NCBI GenBank assembly: GCA_017460665.1
Contig: JAFUAO010000017.1
Coordinates: 1 to 64,000, forward strand
Length of the DNA: 64,000 bases
DNA from: Ruminococcus sp.
GTDB taxonomy: Bacteria; Bacillota; Clostridia; Oscillospirales; Ruminococcaceae
Direction of reading: 5' to 3'
The notes under the pieces are model-generated. The model was given only the letters and a program-made list of their open reading frames with translations, was not told the DNA's origin and made no database searches. The position numbers and the translations under genes are program-made. This document shows positions 43,740-51,475 of this stretch, in pieces; the first letter of the stretch is position 1, and the number at the start of each line of letters is the position of its first letter.

Positions 43740-45402
43740 AGGTCGCACCTCCGGGGACAAGATCCCGGTATATGATCCGGATCCTGCCGTTTTCCAGCCG
43801 TGAGTTGACGTATTTGCTCCACTCACGGTCATTTCTTTCGGGCCAGTCAAGGTTCTCCGCAAAGCAGTGCCACCTTGTCTCATGGCGGGCTCTCAGGTGA
43901 GCGATCACGCTCCGACAGACAACAAGGCGCTCACGGAGCTCGTAGATCCTCAGCAGCTCACGGGGACTTTCCGCAGTTAGCTGCCCTGAGAGCTCATAGA
44001 GCTGAGCGATCCGGCGGTCGGCGATGTCCAGCTGTCCCTCGGTGAAGCGGTAGGAGGCGCTTATGCCTCCGGCGTACCTGTCCATGACGGTCTGCATGGC
44101 CTCCTCCAACTGAGCAGCGGTGTAGAGGCTCTCCCCCTTGCCGAGGAAGCCCTGCAGCTCCTTGAGATGAGCCGAAACGGACTCCTCCGGAAGAGGCTCA
44201 GCAGAGATCTCCTCCGCATACCTTACAGCCGACTCACCTGCGATCTCGCCCTCGGCAAGAGCACCGGTGACGTACTTCTGGGGAGCTCCCCCGGAAACGT
44301 CCCCTGCGGCGAAAAGCCCGGGGACAGTAGTCATCCTTGCGGTGTCCACCCAGAAGCCGCTGGCGGTGTGACCGCCGACGATGTAGGGCTCAGTGCCTTC
44401 GATCTCAACGTTCTGATCCTGTACGGGAACTCCGCTCTCCAGCCATTTCAGGGTCTGGGAGGGCGCCATGTTGAGATAGGCCTTTTGCAGAGACTGAGCC
44501 TTCTCCTCGCCTATGCCCTCGGTGCGAAGATAGCAGGGCCCCCGTCCGGCCAAGTTCTCCATGACCGTGCCGTAGACCCTCTCGGAGGTGGTCAGGCCGT
44601 ATTTCTGCTCATATACCTCCCCCAGAGCGTTGATCTGCTTTGCGCCTGCGCCCTGAGCGAGTGTACCCGTAGGAGCGATCGTGTCCTTGCACCTGAGAGC
44701 GATGAAGCGCATCTCGAAGGTGGTCATCTCCGCCCCGTGAAGGATCCCCATTGCGTAGCCGGCTCCTGTATTGAAGGGAGGATACCACATCTTGTGCCGG
44801 GAAAAACCGGGGTTGTTGGGCCGGTAGAGCCCGGCAGCGCCCCCAGTCGCAATGATCACGGCCTTTGCCGAGACCGCATAGAACTTACCGTCCTCTATCC
44901 CGAAGCCGTAGGCTCCCGTTGCCCTCCCGGAGGAGGTCTCAAGGTCGGTGATGTCGACGTGCTCCAGCACTGAGATCTGGCTGTGGCGCCGGACCTCCTG
45001 AGCGATGAGAGGCTTGATGTTCTCGCCGTTGATCTTGATGTTGCGGTCTCCACGGGCAACATACCTGCCATTCTCGTCCTTTAGTATGACCAGGCCCAGC
45101 TCCTCCAGCTTTTCGGTAACGCTGTTGAGGCGCTCAGACATGGTCATAAGAAGATCGCCCCGGACGATACCGGCGGCGTCTTTCGTGCAGTAGTCTGCGT
45201 AATCCTTGGGAGTCCTTCCCTCGGTGATATAGGCATTGAGAGCGTTCACGCCTGCCGCAAGACAGCCGCTGCGCCTGATCCCGGCCTTCTCGCAGATCAG
45301 GACGTCGAGCCCTGACTGCTCTGCGATAGTTATGGCTGCCCAGCAGCCTGCCGTTCCTCCGCCTATGATCAGTATATCGGTCTGCAAGTTCACTGTTTCC
45401 AT
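43714..45402 (-). CDS. aprA: APS reductase alpha-type flavoprotein (AprA-like)
   Basis: 562-residue FAD protein of the fumarate reductase/AprA superfamily. The dinucleotide fold IIGGGTAGCWAAITIAEQ is at 13-30, with CEKAGIRRSG, a middle FAD/substrate region (FEMRFIALRCKD) and VGGHTASGFWVDTARMTTVPGLFAAGDVSGG. It should reduce APS to sulfite and AMP together with AprB. It is about 100 residues shorter than dissimilatory AprA. A fumarate reductase is the alternative, but the setting between cysD/cysN and a sulfite reductase argues for APS. There is no CysH-type reductase or APS kinase in the window. Confidence 0.82.
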   Translation of the reverse strand: METVNLQTDILIIGGGTAGCWAAITIAEQSGLDVLICEKAGIRRSGCLAAGVNALNAYITEGRTPKDYADYCTKDAAGIVRGDLLMTMSERLNSVTEKLEELGLVILKDENGRYVARGDRNIKINGENIKPLIAQEVRRHSQISVLEHVDITDLETSSGRATGAYGFGIEDGKFYAVSAKAVIIATGGAAGLYRPNNPGFSRHKMWYPPFNTGAGYAMGILHGAEMTTFEMRFIALRCKDTIAPTGTLAQGAGAKQINALGEVYEQKYGLTTSERVYGTVMENLAGRGPCYLRTEGIGEEKAQSLQKAYLNMAPSQTLKWLESGVPVQDQNVEIEGTEPYIVGGHTASGFWVDTARMTTVPGLFAAGDVSGGAPQKYVTGALAEGEIAGESAVRYAEEISAEPLPEESVSAHLKELQGFLGKGESLYTAAQLEEAMQTVMDRYAGGISASYRFTEGQLDIADRRIAQLYELSGQLTAESPRELLRIYELRERLVVCRSVIAHLRARHETRWHCFAENLDWPERNDREWSKYVNSRLENGRIRIIYRDLVPGGATYEHSDKQG

Positions 45403-45415
45403 ATTATCTCTCTTC

Positions 45416-45823
45416 TCAGATGATGACGAGCTCTTCCTTTTCGGCCTTCCCGTCCTCGACGTGGAAGGAATTCAGCACCGGCTCCTCCTCCATAAGAGAC
45501 AGGATCAGGTAGCTGGCAGAGCTGTCGTAGGCCAGCCTTATGTCCTCCTGAGAGGGCCTCGAGGGGGATACCGGGTGAGAGTGCCAGTTCCCCAGAGGAA
45601 CGATCCCCTCTGAGCGCATATCCTTCACCGCTGCGAGCTGCTCCTTGGGGTCAAGGGTGAAGTGCTCCTCAGCGTGATCGGTGTTGGTCAGGATATACAC
45701 CTTCCGGATCTCCTTGTTTTCGCCGTTCACGACTCCTCCGATGAGCCCGCAGGCCTCCACCGGAGCCTCAGACCTAGCGTGGGCAAGGATCCTTTCGTAG
45801 TCTTCTCTTTTCAGTGTGATCAT
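45416..45823 (-). CDS. hcyD: JAMM/MPN metallopeptidase, carrier-protein processing (HcyD-like)
   Basis: 135 residues. The JAMM zinc site is complete: Glu in APVEACGLIGG and HSHPVSPSRPSQED (HxHP-x6-S-x2-D) near residue 80. In Wolinella succinogenes and in the quinolobactin pathway such a peptidase trims the C-terminus of a ThiS-like carrier to expose Gly-Gly. The adjacent carrier hcyS here ends in GGGSYGAY, so a trimming step is required. It overlaps hcyF by 4 bases (ATGA). Confidence 0.88.
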   Translation of the reverse strand: MITLKREDYERILAHARSEAPVEACGLIGGVVNGENKEIRKVYILTNTDHAEEHFTLDPKEQLAAVKDMRSEGIVPLGNWHSHPVSPSRPSQEDIRLAYDSSASYLILSLMEEEPVLNSFHVEDGKAEKEELVII

Positions 45824-46632
45824 AGTCCGGTCCCCTCACATTCAGCCTGCTCGTAGTCGATGAGCTCCGTGATCGTGGGCTCGTCGCCGCAGACAGCACA
45901 GCTATGGGTGTCTGTGGGGAGCTTCACCTTGCGGAACTCCATGGTAAGTGCGTCGTAGGTCAGCAGCCAGCCCGTCAGGAGCTCGCCCACGCCAACGATG
46001 TACTTCACAGCCTCCATAGCCTGAAGGCTGCCTATGACTCCGCCCATGGCGCCGATGACTCCGGCCTGCTTACAGGTAGGCACAGCGTCCTTCGGAGGGG
46101 GCTCACGGAACACGCAGCGATAGCAGGGGCCCTGCCCAGGAACGTAGGTCATGAGCTGGCCCTTGAACCGGATTATGCCGGCGTGTGAGAAGGGCTTCTT
46201 CGCCATTACGCAGGCGTCGTTTATGAGGAACTTCGCCGGGAAGTTGTCTGTTCCGTCGATGATGAAATCGTAGTCCTTGATTATATCCATGATGTTCTCG
46301 CTGGTGATGAAATCATGGTAGGTGATCACGTTCACGTCGGGGTTGATCGCCTGCATGGTCTCCTTGGCTGACTCCACCTTGGGCTTGCCGATGTCGGCAG
46401 TCTGGTGGATGATCTGGCGCTGGAGATTGGACAGGTCCACCTCGTCAGCATCTGCGATACCGATAGTACCCACTCCGGCCGCAGCCAAGTACATCCCCGC
46501 CGGAGCTCCCAGGCCGCCGGCGCCGATGATCAGGACCTTTGCGCCAAGGAGCTTCTTCTGGCCCTTGACGCCCACTTCCTTCAGGATAATGTGCCGAGAG
46601 TATCTCTCGATCTGCTCATTAGTAAGCGCCAT
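45820..46632 (-). CDS. hcyF: ThiF/MoeB-family carrier adenylyltransferase (HcyF-like)
   Basis: 270 residues. ATP loop VLIIGAGGLGAPAGMYLAAAG (37-57, in parts), Arg finger SNLQRQIIH, the zinc pairs CYRC and CAVC, and a Cys in VPTCKQAGVIGAMGG. It adenylates the C-terminal Gly of a sulfur carrier so that sulfide can make a thiocarboxylate. Start at ATG 46632 (MALTNEQIERYSRHI is the family N-terminus); it overlaps the hcyS end by 14 bases. MoeB or ThiF is the alternative name, but the metY-hcyD setting supports HcyF. Confidence 0.88.
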   Translation of the reverse strand: MALTNEQIERYSRHIILKEVGVKGQKKLLGAKVLIIGAGGLGAPAGMYLAAAGVGTIGIADADEVDLSNLQRQIIHQTADIGKPKVESAKETMQAINPDVNVITYHDFITSENIMDIIKDYDFIIDGTDNFPAKFLINDACVMAKKPFSHAGIIRFKGQLMTYVPGQGPCYRCVFREPPPKDAVPTCKQAGVIGAMGGVIGSLQAMEAVKYIVGVGELLTGWLLTYDALTMEFRKVKLPTDTHSCAVCGDEPTITELIDYEQAECEGTGL

Positions 46633-46837
46633 AGCTTCCGCCTCCCATAAAATAGAGGAATTCCACGCTGTCGCCCTCCTTGAGGACGGTGGACTCGAAC
46701 TGTCCGCTCTCAACGAACTCATCGTTGATCGTCACTGTGACATACTGGGGAGTCTCCACCTTTTCGTCGATGACGAGCTGAGCGACGCTAAGGCCGTCAG
46801 CAACTTCCTTTTTAACACCTGCAACTGTGATATTCAT
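46619..46837 (-). CDS. hcyS: ThiS/MoaD-like sulfur carrier with masked C-terminus (HcyS-like)
   Basis: 72-residue beta-grasp protein: MNITVAGVKKEV, INDEFV and the acidic-hydrophobic end EGDSVEFLYFMGGG. Unlike ThiS or MoaD, which end in Gly-Gly, it continues with SYGAY, five residues after the three Gly. The stop of the gene lies inside hcyF. The tail is expected to be cut by HcyD. After adenylation by HcyF the exposed Gly would receive sulfide and donate it to MetY for homocysteine synthesis. It is preceded by AGGAGAGATAGCT. Confidence 0.85.
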   Translation of the reverse strand: MNITVAGVKKEVADGLSVAQLVIDEKVETPQYVTVTINDEFVESGQFESTVLKEGDSVEFLYFMGGGSYGAY

Positions 46838-46849
46838 AGCTATCTCTCC

Positions 46850-47170
46850 TTACTTTATCAGCTCTTCGACTGCGTCTGTGAGCTCCTGCTGAGTCACAGC
46901 GCCTCTTGTTCTCCCGGTCTCGCTGCCGTCCCGGAAGAATACGATCGTGGGAGCTGCCAGCACATCGAAGCGCTCTGCAAGCTCGCCGTCGAAATTAACA
47001 TTGACCTTTACGAATTTGACCCTGCCCGAGAACTCCTCCTCCAGTCTTGAGATCACCGGAGAAAGGCGCTTGCAGGGGATACAGCTATCCGAGTAGAAAT
47101 CCGCCGCAACGGGGATCTCCGACCGGAGCACCTTCTCATCAAAGTCGGCAGCGCTGACCCTTTCAGCCAT
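46850..47170 (-). CDS. Thioredoxin-like protein with SCIPC active site
   Basis: 106 residues of thioredoxin fold: VAADFYSDSCIPCKRLSP, VKVNVNFDG, DVLAAPTIVFFRDG (cis-Pro APT). The active site is SCIPC in place of WCGPC. The position in the sulfur operon between the TusA-like protein and the carrier suggests a dedicated reductant or sulfur-transfer partner for APS reductase, sulfite reductase or the TusA-like persulfide. The stop of tusA-like and this ATG overlap by one base. Confidence 0.85.
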   Translation of the reverse strand: MAERVSAADFDEKVLRSEIPVAADFYSDSCIPCKRLSPVISRLEEEFSGRVKFVKVNVNFDGELAERFDVLAAPTIVFFRDGSETGRTRGAVTQQELTDAVEELIK

Positions 47171-47415
47171 TACTCTGCCTCCTTCCGGACGATCAGCTCA
47201 TAGGTGCCGTCGCCGTTGTCATTGAGGCGGAGGACCTTGTGTCCCTCCTCCTTGATGCTGCGTGGAACGTTCTGGACAGGCTCGCCGTCGTTGAGCCTGA
47301 TAGAGAGTATGTCGCCCACCTCAAGCTCCTCAAGGGCTACCTTTGCACGAACGAATGTCACCGGGCAAACTGCGTCAGTGATGTCTATGCTGTCTGTGAT
47401 CTGAAGCTCAGCCAT
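47170..47415 (-). CDS. TusA/SirA-family sulfur-transfer protein
   Basis: 81 residues, IF3-like fold. The conserved site is CPVTFVRAKVALEEL, where the family CPxP reads CPVT. The active Cys is at residue 17. TusA proteins carry persulfide sulfur between enzymes; in sulfur-oxidising and sulfur-assimilating clusters they feed or accept from heterodisulfide or sulfite enzymes. It lies between the sulfite reductase and the thioredoxin-like gene. ATG 47415 overlaps the sulfite reductase end by 8 bases. Which partner it serves is not known. Confidence 0.82.
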   Translation of the reverse strand: MAELQITDSIDITDAVCPVTFVRAKVALEELEVGDILSIRLNDGEPVQNVPRSIKEEGHKVLRLNDNGDGTYELIVRKEAE

Positions 47416-48271
47416 TGTTATACGCCTCCATGATAGTTTTCTCAAATTTATCCCTGCCCACCCTGTCGATGGTGAACTTGAACCGCTCGCTGGGGAGGGC
47501 ATTGTCGTCAAAGAACTGTATCGCCGCATCGCAGACCCTCATGAGAGTGTCGTGGTCGGTGATGAAGGGGATCACCGGCTCGCCCTTTGCGATGTGGTTG
47601 CCGAAGAGACCGCCGAAGCTGACTATGAAGCCGGGCTCCTGATCCCAGGCATCGGTGGGGCAGGTCTTTACGCAGCGGCCGCAGAAATTACACTTTTCGG
47701 CCTCCACGCTGACCTTTCCGTCTGTGATCGTGATAGCTCCGCTGCGACAGGCCTTCTCACAGACTCCGCAGCTTATACAGTCGCTCTCACGCCAGCTCAC
47801 CTTGATGCCGCCCTTTATGCCAAGGTCGTTCTCCTCGGATTTGAGGCAGTTGTTCTGACAGCCGGTTATACCGAACTTGAACTTGTGGGGCAGCTCACGG
47901 GCGAAGTACCTCTCGTCCAGCTCCTTGGCCAGAGCGTAGGTGTCGATACAGCCGCTGGGACAGACTGCGCTGCCCTGACAGGCCGTAACTGTACGGACCC
48001 TTGGGCCGCAGACGCCGGGCTCAACACCGCCCTCGCCGAGAGCTGTCTTCACCTCTTCGATCTGATCCAGCTTGATGAAGGGGATCTCGATGCTCTGGCG
48101 TGAGGTCAGGTGAACGTGACCGTCGCCGAACTGCTCTGCAACCTCTGCGATCTTTGCAAGCTGCACGGCGGTGACATTACCGCCCACCACTCTAAGTCTC
48201 AGCGAGAAGCAATTCTTCTGCCTCTGCCGCATAAATCCGCCCTTTTTGAGTGCTGCGTAATCAGTTGCCAT
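47408..48271 (-). CDS. Siroheme sulfite reductase with ferredoxin insert
   Basis: 287 residues. N-terminal half: ferredoxin-like NIR/SIR domain (FSLRLRVVGGNVTAVQLAKI, HLTSRQSIEIPFI). The siroheme-[4Fe-4S] site is CQGSAVC (C-X5-C) and CQNNC (C-X3-C). Between this and the C-terminus there are two further [4Fe-4S] motifs, CISCGVCEKACRSG and CNFCGRCVKTCPTD. It is a small assimilatory-type enzyme reducing sulfite to sulfide; nitrite is a possible alternative. The siroheme operon lies 2 kb away. ATG 48271 is one base past the metY stop. Confidence 0.88.
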   Translation of the reverse strand: MATDYAALKKGGFMRQRQKNCFSLRLRVVGGNVTAVQLAKIAEVAEQFGDGHVHLTSRQSIEIPFIKLDQIEEVKTALGEGGVEPGVCGPRVRTVTACQGSAVCPSGCIDTYALAKELDERYFARELPHKFKFGITGCQNNCLKSEENDLGIKGGIKVSWRESDCISCGVCEKACRSGAITITDGKVSVEAEKCNFCGRCVKTCPTDAWDQEPGFIVSFGGLFGNHIAKGEPVIPFITDHDTLMRVCDAAIQFFDDNALPSERFKFTIDRVGRDKFEKTIMEAYNNG

Positions 48272-48272
48272 A

Positions 48273-49508
48273 TCAATTCTCCTTTCCGGACTCAAAATAC
48301 GCCTGACGGAGATCCTCGATGAGATCCTCAGGGTCTTCTATGCCGATGCTTATCCGGATCGTATCGTCGAAGACTCCGGCGCTCTCCCTCTGCTCAGGAG
48401 TGCTGTGGAGGTAGATCGTACTTGCCGGATGGATGACGAGAGTTCTTACGTCGCCGATATTCGTTGCGATGAGAGCGTATTTCAAGCTGTTGATCAGGCG
48501 GAAGGCACGCTCTCTGCTGCCGGCCCTCACTGTGAGGATAGCTCCGCCCTTTCCGCCCAGCTGCCGCTCTACCAAGGGATAGTCCGGATCGTCGGGAAGG
48601 GCAGGATACCTGACCTCGAGCCCCAGCTCTTGAAGGGCCTTGGCAAGGGCAAGAGCGTTGCTGCAAAGGCGCTCCATACGGAGCCCAAGGGTCTCGATGC
48701 CCACCTGGTCCATATAGGCGTTGAAGGGCGAGAGACAGGCACCGGAGTTCCGCCAGATACCGTTCCTCAGCTTTGCAAGGAAGGCACGGGGACCGAACTT
48801 TTTGTACTCGCTAAGGCCCGGATAGCGCTCCGGGTCGAAGCGGAAGGTACCTCCGTCAACGATGATGCCGCTGAGGGAATTTCCGCCGCCATTTATGTAC
48901 TTCGATCCTGAGTGGACCACGATGTCGGCTCCCAGCGCCAGCGGCCGGGCTAGATAAGGAGTAGCCGTTGTGCTGTCGATGATCAGGGGTACTCCCCTTT
49001 CATGGCAGACCTTCGACACGGCCTCCACGTCCACGACGGTGAGCTTCGGGTTGCTGATCAGCTCAGCGAAAACTGCCCTTGTGCGGTCAGTTATCAGGCT
49101 CTCAACTGTTTCAGGGTCCACCCTGTCAGCGTAGCGGATCTTTATGCCGAGAGCTTCAAGGTCGCCGAAGAGGTCGATAGTTCCGCCGAAGAGCCCGGCT
49201 CCGGCTACCACCTCGTCTCCGGAGCGGAGCATAGTCAGCAGGGTCATAGTCACAGCGGCCATTCCCGAGGCACAGGCCACGGCTCCCACACCGCCCTCAA
49301 GATCTGCGATACGCTTCTCGAAGGCGTCAACGGTCGGGTTGCCGATTCTTGTATAGGCAAAGCCGGGAGCTCTGCCGCTGAATACCTGTTCCAGCTTTTC
49401 CGCTGAATCATAGGCAAATGCGCTCACCTGATAGATAGGAGTAAGAGTTGCGCCCGTGTGCCGGTCTCCGCCGGGAGCGCCATGGATCAAGGAAGTATTG
49501 AATCCCAT
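48273..49508 (-). CDS. metY: O-acetylhomoserine sulfhydrylase
   Basis: 411-residue PLP enzyme of the Cys/Met metabolism family. It shows GATLTPIYQVSAFAY, YTRIGNPT, CASGMAAVTMTLLTML and the PLP-lysine in VVHSGSKYINGGGNSLSGIIVD. MetY joins activated homoserine with sulfide; in the HcyS pathway the sulfur comes from the carrier thiocarboxylate. It is the first gene of the eleven-gene operon, close to the promoter (leader only about 23 bases). AAAGCGG is a modest ribosome binding site. Confidence 0.92.
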   Translation of the reverse strand: MGFNTSLIHGAPGGDRHTGATLTPIYQVSAFAYDSAEKLEQVFSGRAPGFAYTRIGNPTVDAFEKRIADLEGGVGAVACASGMAAVTMTLLTMLRSGDEVVAGAGLFGGTIDLFGDLEALGIKIRYADRVDPETVESLITDRTRAVFAELISNPKLTVVDVEAVSKVCHERGVPLIIDSTTATPYLARPLALGADIVVHSGSKYINGGGNSLSGIIVDGGTFRFDPERYPGLSEYKKFGPRAFLAKLRNGIWRNSGACLSPFNAYMDQVGIETLGLRMERLCSNALALAKALQELGLEVRYPALPDDPDYPLVERQLGGKGGAILTVRAGSRERAFRLINSLKYALIATNIGDVRTLVIHPASTIYLHSTPEQRESAGVFDDTIRISIGIEDPEDLIEDLRQAYFESGKEN

Positions 49509-49537
49509 CAGACCACCGCTTTCATACTTTTTCTACA

Positions 49538-49566
49538 ATTATAGCCTACTTTTCATAGTAAGTCAA
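49538..49566 (-). promoter_or_regulatory. Promoter of the metY-cysN sulfur operon
   Basis: Minus strand TTGACT-N17-TATAAT. The spacer carries TTACTATG, and the -35 lies in an inverted repeat. Confidence 0.85.
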
Positions 49567-49612
49567 TAGGTTATTTTCATATTCAGCCTATTTTACATAT
49601 CTGTTTACTATG
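49542..49612. promoter_or_regulatory. Candidate Rrf2-family operator region
   Basis: Three similar blocks are seen on the plus strand: TAGCCTACTTTTCATA (49542), TAGGTTATTTTCATA (49567) and CAGCCTATTTTACATA (49584). AATAGG at 49565 and CCTATT at 49587 form an inverted repeat over the -35. CATAGTAA (49554-49561) and TTACTATG (49605-49612) frame the region. It lies between the sulfur operon and the divergent Rrf2-family gene, the natural place for the operator. Binding is inferred. Confidence 0.6.
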
Positions 49613-49650
49613 GATTTGTGAATTTCATCATTTCCCACAAATAAAAACTC

Positions 49651-49679
49651 TTGATTTTTCGGAACTCATGTGTTATACT
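49651..49679 (+). promoter_or_regulatory. Promoter of the Rrf2-family gene
   Basis: TTGATT-N17-TATACT with TGT before the -10, 47 bases from the ATG. Confidence 0.75.
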
Positions 49680-49726
49680 TAGTATGTATATAGGTTTAAT
49701 ATTATATAAAGAAAGGACTGAAGCCT

Positions 49727-50176
49727 ATGAAGATCTCCTCTAAGGTCGAATGTGGGATAATCGCCCTTGTGGATATTTGCGTGAACGCCCCGACAGAAAA
49801 CGTCGTCAAGGTGGTCAGTATTTCCCAGAGGCAGAGCATTTCCGCAAAATACCTCGAACAGATCCTGCCCCTGCTCCGCCACGCCGGGATAATCAGAAGC
49901 GTGAAGGGCGCAAAGGGCGGATATACGCTCTCTCGGTCTGCCTCAAAGATAACTCTGGCCGAGATAATCGACGCACTTGACAGCAGTGTGCTGGGTCAGG
50001 TCAGCTTTGAAGAGAAGTGGGACCCCCTTGTCACGGCGGCGCTGGACGACGCTCTCTGGAGCAGAATGTCGGCTCTTCTCCGGGATCACGCCCACAACAT
50101 CTCCCTGTCCGACTTGGCCGGCAAGTACAACGGCCTTGTGGAGGAGAGCGTGGCTGAGCCCATGTATTATATTTGA
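49727..50176 (+). CDS. Rrf2-family (CymR/IscR-like) regulator of sulfur genes
   Basis: 149 residues. Typical Rrf2 winged helix: MKISSKVECGIIALVDI, ISAKYLEQILPLLRHAGIIRSVKGAKGGY. The three-Cys cluster of IscR is absent (only Cys10 is seen), so it resembles CymR, which senses cysteine status with CysK. It is transcribed away from the sulfur operon from a shared 218-base region. AAAGGA precedes the ATG. It probably represses the metY operon and perhaps the siroheme and sulfate transport operons. Confidence 0.9.
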   Translation: MKISSKVECGIIALVDICVNAPTENVVKVVSISQRQSISAKYLEQILPLLRHAGIIRSVKGAKGGYTLSRSASKITLAEIIDALDSSVLGQVSFEEKWDPLVTAALDDALWSRMSALLRDHAHNISLSDLAGKYNGLVEESVAEPMYYI

Positions 50177-50186
50177 GATAAGGAAA

Positions 50187-50212
50187 GGTACTCCCTCGGG
50201 AGTACCTTTTTC
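50187..50212. terminator. Bidirectional terminator between rrf2 and hemL
   Basis: 9-bp stem GGTACTCCC/GGGAGTACC with a TC loop, and T/A runs on both sides. Confidence 0.85.
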
Positions 50213-50215
50213 GTT

Positions 50216-51475
50216 TTATCTAAACTCTGATATGATCCTGCAGGTCCTCTCGATCTCCTCATCAGTGTGAGCTGCCGAGACGAACATCGCCTCGAACTGG
50301 GAGGGCGCCGTGTAGATCCCGTTTTCAAGAAGATAGCCGAAATACCGGGCATACTCCTCTGTGTCGCAGGTCATGGCCGCAGCGTAGTCCCGGACACTTT
50401 CCTTGGTGAAGAACACCGTCATCAGCGAGCCTGCACGCTCCACGTTCAGCCCGGCAGACCTTGCCGCTGCCTCCAGCCTTGCCGTGCGGCGCTCCAGCTC
50501 ACCGTAGAGCTCCGGACGCTTCTCCAGCTCAGTGATGGTCGCTGCTCCGGCGGCGGCCGCAATGGGGTTCCCGGAGAGGGTCCCGGCCTGATAGACCGAT
50601 CCCAGCGGAGCTACCTTCTCCATGATCTCACGTCTTCCGCCGTATGCCGCCAAAGGCATACCTCCCCCGACGATCTTGCCCAAGGTGGTCAGATCAGGCG
50701 TCACACCGTAGAGCTGCTGGGCTCCGCCGATGCTCAGCCTAAAGCCTGTGATCACCTCATCAAAAATGAGAAGAGCTCCGTGGCTCTCAGTGATCCTGCG
50801 AAGGCCTTCAAGGAAGCCCTTCTCCGGCGGGACTACGCCCATATTCGCAGCGCAGGGCTCCACGATCACACAGGCGATCTGGCTGCCGTGGGCGGCGAAA
50901 AGCTCCTCCACGGAGGAAAGATCGTTGTACCTGGCAAGGAGGGTGGTCTCGGTGTAGCCCTCAGGCACGCCGGCGCTCCCAGGGAGAGCTCCCGTCAGCA
51001 GCCCGGAGCCGCCCTTGACCAAAAGTCCGTCCGAATGGCCGTGATAGCAGCCCTCGAACTTCACGATGTAGTCCCTTCTGGTAAAGCCTCTGGCCGCCCG
51101 GACTGCGCTCATGACGGCCTCAGTGCCGGAGCTCACAAGGCGGATCAGCTCCATGGACGGGAAGTGTGCCCGGATCTTCTCCGCAAGAAGGATCTCGCCC
51201 TCGTGACAGGCCCCGAAGGTCAGCCCGTGGGCCAGCCGCTCACGGACCGCCTCGATCACCGCAGGACAGCCGTGTCCAAGGATGTCAGGCCCCCAGGAGC
51301 AAACGTAGTCGATGAAGATGTTGCCGTCGGCGTCGGTTATCCGGCTGCCATTGGCATCGGTTATGAAAAGAGGCTTCCTGCCAACGCTCCGGAAGGCTCG
51401 AACGGGGCTGTTGACTCCCCCGGGCATGAGCTGACAGGCTCTCTCGAAGAGCTTTTCTGAACGGTCTGTATTCAT
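50216..51475 (-). CDS. hemL: Glutamate-1-semialdehyde 2,1-aminomutase
   Basis: 419-residue PLP enzyme making 5-aminolevulinate. Landmarks: LMPGGVNSPVRAFRSVG, GTEAVMSAVRAARGFTRR, LIFDEVITGFR and the PLP lysine in LTTLGKIVGGGMPLAAYGG. ATG 51475 overlaps the hemB stop by 4 bases with GGAGG upstream; a longer frame to 51490 is less likely. Last gene of the siroheme operon. Confidence 0.96.
   Translation of the reverse strand: MNTDRSEKLFERACQLMPGGVNSPVRAFRSVGRKPLFITDANGSRITDADGNIFIDYVCSWGPDILGHGCPAVIEAVRERLAHGLTFGACHEGEILLAEKIRAHFPSMELIRLVSSGTEAVMSAVRAARGFTRRDYIVKFEGCYHGHSDGLLVKGGSGLLTGALPGSAGVPEGYTETTLLARYNDLSSVEELFAAHGSQIACVIVEPCAANMGVVPPEKGFLEGLRRITESHGALLIFDEVITGFRLSIGGAQQLYGVTPDLTTLGKIVGGGMPLAAYGGRREIMEKVAPLGSVYQAGTLSGNPIAAAAGAATITELEKRPELYGELERRTARLEAAARSAGLNVERAGSLMTVFFTKESVRDYAAAMTCDTEEYARYFGYLLENGIYTAPSQFEAMFVSAAHTDEEIERTCRIISEFR

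Noticed and set aside
43714..45402. Fumarate reductase/succinate dehydrogenase flavoprotein
   Set aside because: The fold is shared, but the gene overlaps a two-cluster ferredoxin and is flanked by cysDN and sulfur-carrier genes. APS reductase is the better reading, although the alternative is not excluded.
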